The notes under the pieces: model-generated
The model's input: only the letters and a program-made list of their open reading frames with translations
Database searches by the model: none
What the model was told of the DNA's origin: nothing
Assembly (NCBI GenBank): GCA_040902425.1
Contig: JBBDXI010000080.1
Location: forward strand, 29,391 to 93,390
DNA: 64,000 bases
Reading direction: 5' to 3'
Source: JBBDXI01 sp040902425
GTDB lineage: Bacteria > Planctomycetota > Phycisphaerae > Phycisphaerales > UBA1924
Shown: positions 1-6,872 of the stretch, piece by piece
How the letters are laid out: each line of letters opens with the position of its first letter
Numbering within the stretch: position 1 is the first letter of the stretch
Made by a program: the position numbers and the translations under genes

Positions 1-1
1 C

Positions 2-1189
2 ACCCCTGAAGAGGTCCAGCACTGCCTGGAGAAGGCCCGCCAGCTCCGCGAGGAGAACAACCAGGCGTCCCTCGTCCAACTCCTGGTCAACAACGAGTAC
101 GTCACCAAGCGGCAGATCGCCCGCCTTCGCCAGGTGATCGAGGCCGAGCGCTCGGGCCAGAAGATCCCCGGCTACAAGATCATGGGCAAGCTCGGCGCCG
201 GCGCCATGGCCACGGTCTTCAAGGCCAGGCAGCTCAGCCTCGACCGCATCGTCGCCATCAAGGTCCTGCCCCGCAAGTTCACCCAGAACCCCCAGTTCAT
301 CGAGCGCTTCTACGCCGAGGGGCGCGCCGCGGCCCAGCTCAACCACCCCAACATCGTGCAGGCCTACGACGTCGGGAAAGCGGGGGACTACCACTACTTC
401 GTGATGGAGTACGTGGACGGGCGGACCGTCTACGACGACATCCTCAAGCACAAGCGGTTCCTCCCCCCGGAGGCGATCGACATCTGCATCCAGATCGCCG
501 AGGCCCTGCAGCACGCCCACGAGCGGGGGCTGATCCACCGGGATGTGAAGCCCAAAAACATCATGATCAACCAGGAGGGGGTCGCCAAGCTCGCCGACAT
601 GGGCCTGGCCCGCGCCATCTCCGACAAGGAGGCGGCGGAGGCCGAGGCGGGCAAGGCCTTCGGCACGCCTTACTACATCTCGCCCGAGCAGATCCGGGGC
701 GAGGTCAACGTCGGTCCGCCCGCGGATGTCTACTCGCTGGGAGCGACGCTCTACCACATGGTCACCGGCAGTGTCCCGTTTGACGGCAAGAACCCCTCTG
801 CGGTGATGCACAAGCACCTGAAGGCCGAGCTGGCCCCGCCGGACCACGTCAACCCCAAGCTCAGCGCCGGCATCTCCGAGACCATCGAGATGATGATGGC
901 CAAGGACCCCCGCCGGCGCTACCAGACCTGTAAGGACCTGCTGGTGGACCTGAGGGCCCTGCGCGAGGGCAAGCCCCCGCCCATCGCCCACCGAGAGGTC
1001 GTCCCCACCGCGGAGCTCGCCTCCCTCGCCGCCGCCGAGGCCGCCGCCCCCGCGGACATCGCCGTCGATCAGACCGACTTCGGCGACTCGCGCCCCCTCG
1101 TCCGCGAGCCGCTGGTGATCACGCTGGCCGTCGTCGCGGCCATCAGCATCGCCGTGAACATCTTCCTGATCTTCCTGCGCGACGGGTGA
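2..1189 (+). CDS. Ser/Thr protein kinase, 5' end outside window
   Basis: Hanks-type Ser/Thr kinase. The frame is open from the first bases of the window, so the true start lies upstream; a GTG at 134 is internal, because the codons before it read as a helical N-terminal segment (EEVQHCLEKARQLREEN) without a stop. Visible kinase motifs are the glycine loop GKLGAGAMATVF, the lysine in VAIKVL, the catalytic loop HRDVKPKN, and GTPYYISPEQ in the activation segment. The metal-binding DFG is DMG here (ADMGLAR), a tolerated variation. A roughly 23-residue hydrophobic helix near the C-terminus (VITLAVVAAISIAVNIFLIF) makes this a membrane-anchored kinase with a very short outer tail and no PASTA sensor. 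Substrates are not evident from the neighbours. Confidence 0.93.
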   Translation, partial: TPEEVQHCLEKARQLREENNQASLVQLLVNNEYVTKRQIARLRQVIEAERSGQKIPGYKIMGKLGAGAMATVFKARQLSLDRIVAIKVLPRKFTQNPQFIERFYAEGRAAAQLNHPNIVQAYDVGKAGDYHYFVMEYVDGRTVYDDILKHKRFLPPEAIDICIQIAEALQHAHERGLIHRDVKPKNIMINQEGVAKLADMGLARAISDKEAAEAEAGKAFGTPYYISPEQIRGEVNVGPPADVYSLGATLYHMVTGSVPFDGKNPSAVMHKHLKAELAPPDHVNPKLSAGISETIEMMMAKDPRRRYQTCKDLLVDLRALREGKPPPIAHREVVPTAELASLAAAEAAAPADIAVDQTDFGDSRPLVREPLVITLAVVAAISIAVNIFLIFLRDG

Positions 1190-1308
1190 CCCGCGCGTGC
1201 CACCGGCCGCGGGCTTCGGGCGGCCGGGGCCGACGCGGTACCGCGGGCTGTCGCGCGACCCCGCTTGATTCTCCCGATCGGGCCGATACCGTTCTCCCGC
1301 CGGTTCTC

Positions 1309-1383
1309 GGCCCCATCGTCTAGCCTGGTCTAGGACGCCAGGTTCTCATCCTGGAAACCGGGGTTCAAATCCCCGTGGGGTCA
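1309..1383 (+). tRNA. tRNA-Glu (anticodon CTC)
   Basis: Complete cloverleaf of 75 nt. The 7-bp acceptor stem pairs GGCCCCA with TGGGGTC (one G-U), discriminator A. The anticodon stem CCAGG/CCTGG encloses loop TTCTCAT, giving anticodon CTC. The T arm is CGGGG-TTCAAAT-CCCCG. CCA is not encoded. A short T-rich stretch follows immediately (1384-1395) and may help terminate transcription. Confidence 0.95.
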
Positions 1384-1555
1384 CTTTTTGTCTTTCGTGC
1401 CGGGGGCAACCCCCCCTCGGGCTGCCCCTCCGCCGCCCGGACCACCCGCGCCGCCCGCACGTCCCAGAACAGCCGCGCGCCGATCCCTCCATGCCGACAC
1501 AACCGGGATTAAGCCCCACCGCCGTCGGGCCGATCTCTCTCCCGGAGGCCCGCGC

Positions 1556-1900
1556 ATGGAACCCGCAAAGTCACCGCGCCCGATCATCAGCGAGTTCGCC
1601 GGCGATCCGGAGATGTCGGAGCTGGTCCGGCTGTTCCTGGGCGAGCTGCCCCAGCGGGTCCGCGCCCTGGAGGCCGCTTGGCGCGAGCAGCAGGTTCAGA
1701 CCGTCGCCCGCATGGCCCACCAGCTCCGCGGCTCCAGCGCCGGCTACGGGTTCCCGACGATCGGGTCGGCCGCCGCCTCGCTCGAGGAGTCGCTCCGGGC
1801 CCGGACCGAGGCCGACGCCCAGGCCGTGCTCGAGCGGGCCGCGGCCGAGTTCCGTGCTCTGGTAGACCTGTGCTCCCGGGCCTGTCGCCCGGCGGCGTGA
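1556..1900 (+). CDS. HPt (histidine phosphotransfer) domain protein
   Basis: Single-domain 114-residue HPt protein, expected to be a four-helix bundle. The phospho-accepting histidine is about residue 55 in AHQLRGSSAGYGF, a good match to the HPt signature. Start chosen at ATG 1556 because GGAGG lies at 1544-1548; the frame is open back to 1388 but that part is low-complexity proline/arginine and overlaps the spacer after tRNA-Glu. The next gene, a REC-GGDEF protein, begins 52 nt downstream, so the HPt protein probably delivers phosphate to, or competes for, that receiver. No hybrid histidine kinase is adjacent; the partner kinase must be elsewhere. Confidence 0.82.
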   Translation: MEPAKSPRPIISEFAGDPEMSELVRLFLGELPQRVRALEAAWREQQVQTVARMAHQLRGSSAGYGFPTIGSAAASLEESLRARTEADAQAVLERAAAEFRALVDLCSRACRPAA

Positions 1901-1952
1901 GTGCGTTGTCAGCTGCCCCCCTCAAGAGCCACCCGAGCAGGAACGTGCGGAG

Positions 1953-2903
1953 ATGACGATCACGGCGCCCCAGTTCGACGAGTCGCAGCCGACGGTGCTC
2001 GTCATCGACGACTCCCCGGATGTGCACCGCCTCCTCAAGGCGCGCCTGCGCCACGAGGAGCTTGACCTGCGCGCCGCCACCAGCGGGCGCGCCGGCATCG
2101 AGGCCGCCCGCGACCAGCGCCCCGCGATCGTCCTGCTCGACCTCGACATGCCCGACATGGACGGGTTCGAGGTGCTGCGGAACCTCAAGAACGACCCCAC
2201 CACGGTCCACATCCCCGTGATCGTGCTCTCCGGCCTGCAGAGCGCCCAGGACAAGGTCACCGCCTTCGACCTCGGCGCGGTGGACTACATCACCAAGCCC
2301 TTCAACCTCACGGAGCTGCGCGTCCGCGTCCGCTCCGCCCTGCGCATGCACCGCCTGGTGCAGATGCTGGCCCAGCGGGCCCAGATCGACGGCCTCACCG
2401 GCCTCTGGAACCGCGCCCACTTCGACCGGCGCCTCGCGGATGAGGTCGCCGGGTGCCAGCGGCACGACCGCGCCCTCTCCCTGGCCATGATTGACGTGGA
2501 CGACTTCAAGAGCATCAACGACACCTACGGCCACCCCGCCGGCGACGCCGTGCTGCAGGGCATGGCCCGGGTCATCCAGAAGGAGTGCCGCCAGGAGGAC
2601 GTCGCCTGCCGCTACGGCGGCGAGGAGTTCGCCCTCATCATGCCGGACACCACGCCCGCCCAGGGCATGGTCGTCTGCGAGCGCGTCCGGTCCTCCCTCG
2701 CGAGCGTCGTCTGGCCGCGCCACCCCGAGCGCTCCGTCACGGTCTCGATCGGCCTCGCCGGCGCGGTGCGCATCCGCACCGCCCAGCCCTTCGACTGGGT
2801 CGAGGCCGCCGACAAGGCGCTGTACACGGCGAAGAAGACCGGGCGCAACCGCTCCGTCATGACCGACATCGACGGCGGTTCGCGGCTCGCGAAGGCCGGG
2901 TAG
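1953..2903 (+). CDS. Response regulator with GGDEF domain (diguanylate cyclase)
   Basis: 316 residues: N-terminal receiver (about 13-130) followed by a GGDEF domain (about 140-308), the minimal PleD/WspR-like layout. The receiver has the acidic pair in VLVIDDS, phospho-acceptor Asp63 in LLDLDMP and Lys115 in YITKPF. The cyclase has GGEEF at 222-226, so it should be active and make cyclic-di-GMP from GTP. An RxxD inhibitory site (R213, D216) sits five residues before GGEEF, the spacing used for product inhibition. It follows the HPt gene and is presumably switched on by phosphorylation. Targets may include the PilZ proteins encoded at 21.2, 44.5 and 45.9 kb, which is inference. Confidence 0.92.
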   Translation: MTITAPQFDESQPTVLVIDDSPDVHRLLKARLRHEELDLRAATSGRAGIEAARDQRPAIVLLDLDMPDMDGFEVLRNLKNDPTTVHIPVIVLSGLQSAQDKVTAFDLGAVDYITKPFNLTELRVRVRSALRMHRLVQMLAQRAQIDGLTGLWNRAHFDRRLADEVAGCQRHDRALSLAMIDVDDFKSINDTYGHPAGDAVLQGMARVIQKECRQEDVACRYGGEEFALIMPDTTPAQGMVVCERVRSSLASVVWPRHPERSVTVSIGLAGAVRIRTAQPFDWVEAADKALYTAKKTGRNRSVMTDIDGGSRLAKAG

Positions 2904-2936
2904 CCCCGGGACGGCTCCCCCGCCCCGCCCCCAGAC

Positions 2937-3593
2937 TCAGAAGGGCACGACGATCGCCCCGTAGAACATCGGCGCATCGCGCGCCGGGTTCTTGGCGTCG
3001 CCGGTGATCCGGGCGTTGGAGATGTGGTGCCAGCGGACCCCCGCCTGCAGCCGCACCCCCGAGTCGCTGACCTGCTTCGTCAGCCCCACCCCCAGGCGCG
3101 GCATGAAGTTGAAGTGCGTCCCCCCCGGCGGCACATCGTCGGTGGCGAACAGCACGCCCACCCCCGCATCCCCGTACAGCGTCCAGTCCTGGTTGTTGAA
3201 GAAGTGCCACCGGAAGAGCATGGAGGGGTTCAGCCCGAAGGCGTTCTCGCCCCGCGGCTGGTCGAAGGCCCAGGCGTTGAGCTCAACCGAGAACTCCATG
3301 TCGGTATCCACGAACGCGCTGAAGGCGATCCGCGGCAGGTTCAGGTCGTGCACCCGGTCGAAGTCCGTGCCGAGGCCGGCCCCGATCGTCCACCAGCGGG
3401 TGCCGGCCATGCCGAACGGACCGTGCTCGTGGCCGGTGTGCGGGGGCGGGCCCTGGGAGAGGGGCGAGAGCTCCAGGCGCGGGCTCGATTCGATCCGCAG
3501 CGCCAGGGGCGACCCGCCCGCCGGCCCCTGCGCCGCCGCCAGCGCGGGGAGGGTCAGCGTGCACAGCGCCAGGGTTCGCCAGTCCGACGTCAT
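2937..3593 (-). CDS. Acyloxyacyl hydrolase, PagL-like lipid A deacylase
   Basis: 218 residues with an N-terminal signal peptide (LALCTLTLPALAAAQ) and alternating beta-strand pattern ending in a terminal Phe (IVVPF), as in small outer-membrane barrels. Near the C-terminus WHHISNARITG matches the His-x-Ser-Asn core of PagL (PF09411), where His and Ser are catalytic. PagL removes the 3-O-linked acyl chain from lipid A at the outer membrane. Many planctomycete relatives are annotated only as acyloxyacyl hydrolase, and substrate specificity cannot be read from sequence. The gene is convergent with the upstream cyclase (33-nt gap) and alone. hldD at 59 kb independently points to LPS. Confidence 0.75.
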   Translation of the reverse strand: MTSDWRTLALCTLTLPALAAAQGPAGGSPLALRIESSPRLELSPLSQGPPPHTGHEHGPFGMAGTRWWTIGAGLGTDFDRVHDLNLPRIAFSAFVDTDMEFSVELNAWAFDQPRGENAFGLNPSMLFRWHFFNNQDWTLYGDAGVGVLFATDDVPPGGTHFNFMPRLGVGLTKQVSDSGVRLQAGVRWHHISNARITGDAKNPARDAPMFYGAIVVPF

Positions 3594-3647
3594 GGCGGTG
3601 AGGGTACCCGCGCCGGCTCGGCTGTGCCGCCGGCGGCGGGCGGCCGC

Positions 3648-4964
3648 CTACACGCCCCTCGCGATCGCCTCCTCCACCGCCCCGCAGAACCGGTCGATTT
3701 CTTCCATCCGCGTGTACACGCTGGGCGTGATCCGCAGCCCCTGGAACTCCGCGTGCTTGATCGACACCGTCAGGATCCGCCGCTTCTCCCACAGCCAGTC
3801 CATCAGCCTGTCGCCGTCGAGCCCCTCGATCTCGACCGTCCCGATCCCGCACGAGAAGGGCTCTTTCAGGCTCGTGTGCAGACGCACGCGCCCCGACGGG
3901 TGCGACAGCAGCCGCTTCGCCCAGGCGTCCCTGAGGAACCGCAGCCTCGCCTCCTTCCGTTCCCCCCCGATCCCCTCGTGGAACGTCAGGGCCTCCCCGA
4001 CCCCCAGGAAATTCGCCGCGGGGTGAGTCCCGATCTCCTCGAACTTGCGGATGTCGTCGTCCTGCTTCTCCTCCGCGGCCATGAGGGGCCACAGCCCCTT
4101 GATCCGGTCGCGCCGGACGTAGAGCAGCCCGGTGCCGTGCGGCGCGAAGAGCCACTTGTGAAGGCTGACGCCGTAGTAGTCGCACCCCAGGTCGGGGATC
4201 CTGAACTCAAAGTGGGCGAGCGCGTGCGCGCCATCGACGATCACGGGGATCCCCCCGTTCCGCCCGCGCGCGAGGTCCACGATCCGCCGCACCGGCAGGA
4301 TCTGCCCCGTGATGTTGATCATGTGGCTGAGGAGGATCATCCGCGTGCGCGGCGTGATCGCCGCCTCGTAGAGCCGCACGACCTCGTCGTCATCTTCGGC
4401 GGGGATGGGGAGCTTCAACTCGCGCAGCGCCAGCCCCTCGCGCCGGCACCGCTGCCGAAGCGTGGTGACCATCCGCGGGTAGTCCTGGGTGCAGCAGAGC
4501 AGCTCATCCCCCGGCTTGAGGTCGAGCCCCAGCTGGCAGATCTGCAGGCTCTCCGATGAGTTGCGGGTGATCGCGATCTCCTCCGGGTCCACGCCCCAGG
4601 CCCGGGCGAGCCGCTGGCGCACACCCTCCCGCTGCGGCCCAAGAATCTTCCAGAGCGCCACCGGCGGCGGCATCGAGTTGGAGAAGTCCAGGCGCCGCTT
4701 CATCGCCTCCTGGACGGCGGCGGGTGATGGGCTCACGCCGCCGTTGTTGAGGTTGACCACCGAGCGGTCCACGGTAAAGGCCTGCCCCACCTGCCACCAG
4801 AAGTCCTCATCCTGCGCGACCTCCTCGGGCGCGCCGCGCACACGCCCCAGCTCACCGAGCAGCGGGCGGGCCCTCCCGAAGGCGAGGGAGGGGGCGATGC
4901 CGGCGAGACCGGCGAACGCGGCGGGGTACGCGAAGACGCCCAGGAACCGGCGGCGGGTGAGCAT
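3648..4964 (-). CDS. Class V aminotransferase with Tat signal
   Basis: 438-residue PLP enzyme of aminotransferase class V, closest in feel to isopenicillin N epimerase-like proteins. The N-terminus RRRFLGVFAYPAAFAGLAG is a twin-arginine signal, so the folded holoenzyme is probably exported to the periplasm. PLP contacts visible: Asp in VIVDGAHALAHFEF and the Schiff-base lysine in SLHKWLFAPHGTG. A periplasmic class V aminotransferase is unusual but recurs in planctomycetes and some proteobacteria. The substrate is unknown. It is transcribed alone, 83 nt after the pilin-like gene, with no clear operon. Confidence 0.86.
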   Translation of the reverse strand: MLTRRRFLGVFAYPAAFAGLAGIAPSLAFGRARPLLGELGRVRGAPEEVAQDEDFWWQVGQAFTVDRSVVNLNNGGVSPSPAAVQEAMKRRLDFSNSMPPPVALWKILGPQREGVRQRLARAWGVDPEEIAITRNSSESLQICQLGLDLKPGDELLCCTQDYPRMVTTLRQRCRREGLALRELKLPIPAEDDDEVVRLYEAAITPRTRMILLSHMINITGQILPVRRIVDLARGRNGGIPVIVDGAHALAHFEFRIPDLGCDYYGVSLHKWLFAPHGTGLLYVRRDRIKGLWPLMAAEEKQDDDIRKFEEIGTHPAANFLGVGEALTFHEGIGGERKEARLRFLRDAWAKRLLSHPSGRVRLHTSLKEPFSCGIGTVEIEGLDGDRLMDWLWEKRRILTVSIKHAEFQGLRITPSVYTRMEEIDRFCGAVEEAIARGV

Positions 4965-5046
4965 GGCGCCAAGTCTACCGGAGAGCGGCGTCGCGGCGGG
5001 GCCCGGAGCCGGTGGTTGCAGACGGGTCCGGGCGGCCGCGGGAGAG

Positions 5047-5241
5047 TCACGCTTCGCGGATCACCGCGGCGGCGGGGGGCTCCCCCGAGGCCTTCTTCCA
5101 GGACTTCAGGACGCTCCGGAGTTTCAGGAGGGCCGAGGCGATCAGCCCCGCGACGATCACGATGATCGCGACCGCGATCAGGATCTCCACGAGCGAGTGC
5201 CCGCGTGACCGGCGAAGACGCCTGAACTGGTGCCGCCTCAT
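5047..5241 (-). CDS. Short pilin-like protein with prepilin N-methylation motif
   Basis: 64 residues. A basic leader (MRRHQFRRLRRSRG) is followed by HSLVEILIAVAIIVIVAGLI, a type IV prepilin/pseudopilin signature: cleavage after Gly, Glu at +5, then one hydrophobic helix. The body is only about 28 residues, far shorter than functional major pilins (120 or more), and no frame continues it. It may be a minimal pseudopilin, a remnant, or a small membrane peptide. It sits 107 nt after prmC on the same strand. No other type II secretion or pilus gene is in the window. Confidence 0.6.
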   Translation of the reverse strand: MRRHQFRRLRRSRGHSLVEILIAVAIIVIVAGLIASALLKLRSVLKSWKKASGEPPAAAVIREA

Positions 5242-5348
5242 GCCCTTGGTGTACCCGCGCGCGGGGTGTCCGGTTTCCTCTCCCCCGGGAAGAGCGGCGC
5301 CGCGACGGCTCGGCGCCCACCTCCAAGGACGCCACTGTGGCAGCGGCC

Positions 5349-6278
5349 TCAGCGCCGCCGCCGGCCCGCGATCACCCGCGGCAGACCCTCGTGGTCCGAG
5401 AGGATCCGGGCCTCCTCCATCTCCGGCCGCCCCCGCACGAGCTCAAGCGCAACGGGGGCGGTCGAGTCCGCAACCTCGATCAGCATCAGCCCGCCCGGCC
5501 GGATGAAGCGCGGGCCCTCGTCGACCAGCACCCGGATGAACTCCAGCCCGTCCGCACCGCCCCGCAGGGCCGCGTGCGGCTCGTAGTCCCTCACGTTCGG
5601 CGCCACCGCCGCCCACTCGTGGTCGGGGATGTACGGCGGGTTGCTGAGGAGGTAGTGCAGCGAACCGTCCCCGCGCGTGCCCGGGTGGTCACGCAGCGGC
5701 CCGAGCAGGTCACCGCCCAGCAGGTCGATGCGGTCCGCGACGCCGTGCCGCTCGGCGTTCCGGCGCGCCACCTCCAGGGCATCCGGGCTGATGTCCGTCG
5801 CCACCCCCCGCGCCCCGGGCAGGTTCTTCAGGATCGACACGGCGATGCACCCCGACCCCGTGCAGATGTCGGCCAGCAGCGCCCCCTCCCCCGTCCGGCC
5901 CCCGAAGCCCGGCTCCACACGCGCGTGCTGCAGCACGTGCTCGACGATCGTCTCCGTCCCCGGGCGCGGGATCAGCACCCGCCGGTCCACGAAGAACGGC
6001 AGCCCGAAGAACCGCCACTCGCCGACGAGGTACTGGATGGGCTCATCCTTCAGCGCCCGCCCGACCAGCTCCCGCAGCGCCGCCCGCTCCAGCTCGCTCG
6101 CGGGGCGGTCGGGGTCCATGAACAGCTTCAGCTCCTCGCACCCCAGCACGTGCGCGAGGAGGATCCGCGCCTGCAGCTGGGGCGAGTCGAGCCCCTTCTT
6201 CGTGAACGCCTCGGTCATCCACGCCAGCAGCCGCCGGGTGGTCCAGGTCTCGGGCTGCGATCGCGATCGGGTAGGCAC
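5349..6278 (-). CDS. prmC: Peptide chain release factor N5-glutamine methyltransferase
   Basis: PrmC/HemK methylates the GGQ glutamine of RF1 and RF2 using S-adenosylmethionine. The N-terminal helical domain (about 5-80) precedes a Rossmann methyltransferase domain with the SAM motif ADICTGSGCIAVSIL and the hallmark NPPYIP, which binds the target glutamine side chain. About 309 residues, slightly longer than the usual 280. GTG at 6278 is preferred because GGAG sits six bases upstream; a TTG at 6290 overlaps that ribosome-binding site. No prfA is adjacent. Confidence 0.93.
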   Translation of the reverse strand: MPTRSRSQPETWTTRRLLAWMTEAFTKKGLDSPQLQARILLAHVLGCEELKLFMDPDRPASELERAALRELVGRALKDEPIQYLVGEWRFFGLPFFVDRRVLIPRPGTETIVEHVLQHARVEPGFGGRTGEGALLADICTGSGCIAVSILKNLPGARGVATDISPDALEVARRNAERHGVADRIDLLGGDLLGPLRDHPGTRGDGSLHYLLSNPPYIPDHEWAAVAPNVRDYEPHAALRGGADGLEFIRVLVDEGPRFIRPGGLMLIEVADSTAPVALELVRGRPEMEEARILSDHEGLPRVIAGRRRR

Positions 6279-6333
6279 GGCGGGCTCCAAGGGCAGCAGA
6301 GTATGGCCCCGCGGGCGCCCCGCCGCGCCGGGC

Positions 6334-6872
6334 TCAGGCGCCCGAGGCCGCGTGGGCCCGCATCAGGAGCAGCACCGCCAGCGGCGCTGCCCCGCACAGC
6401 AGCCCGGTGACCGCCCGTCGCGGCAGCCCCCACGCCGCGAACCGCCGGCGCGAGGAGAGCGCGAACGCCAGCGCGCCGATCGACCCCGTGGCCGCGGCTC
6501 CCGCCGTCGCCGCGAACGACAGTCGATGCGCAGCGGCGGCTCCATGCCGATCCGTGCCATCGCGGCCGACCCGGACGTGTGGTACTGCACGTAGCGGACC
6601 GCGAGGAAGACCACGGGGGCGCCCGTCATCACGGCCGCCAGCCCAGCCCCCAGGCACGCGAGGCACCACCAGGCCACACCGCGCGAGCGCGTCGCCACGC
6701 CGAGGCGGATGGGCGACCCGCACTCCGGGCACACCGCCGCCGGCGCCCCCCGCAGGGAATACCCGCAGGCATCGCAGCGCCCGTCGTGCCCGCTGAGGAA
6801 CTCGACCGTGAGCGCACCGGCCGCGCGCCCGGGGGCCGCCGCCTCAGGACCCGGCGACGCCCCGGTGCCCAT
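6334..6872 (-). CDS. Zinc-ribbon membrane protein, probable frameshift
   Basis: The first part reads MGTGASPG..., then a zinc ribbon CDACGYSLRGAPAAVCPECG (two CxxC knuckles, a style common in Phycisphaerae), then a hydrophobic helix about WWCLACLGAGLAAVMTGAPV. After MEPPLRI, near 6530, this frame turns into an arginine-rich shadow, while another frame continues with SFAATAGAAATGSIGALAF and a last hydrophobic helix, AVTGLLCGAAPLAVLLLM, ending at 6334. The span is not a multiple of three, consistent with one indel (real or a sequencing error). If no frameshift exists the first frame stops at 6363. Start ATG 6872 overlaps the stop of the upstream gene (TGATG), implying translational coupling. 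Function unknown. Confidence 0.5.

Noticed and set aside
590..620. DMG instead of DFG in the Ser/Thr kinase as a pseudokinase mark
   Set aside because: The metal-binding Asp is present and the catalytic HRD and Lys are intact; the middle residue is known to vary.
1388..1555. N-terminal extension of the HPt protein
   Set aside because: Low-complexity Pro/Ala/Arg, begins in the tRNA-Glu trailer, and an ideal ribosome-binding site precedes ATG 1556.
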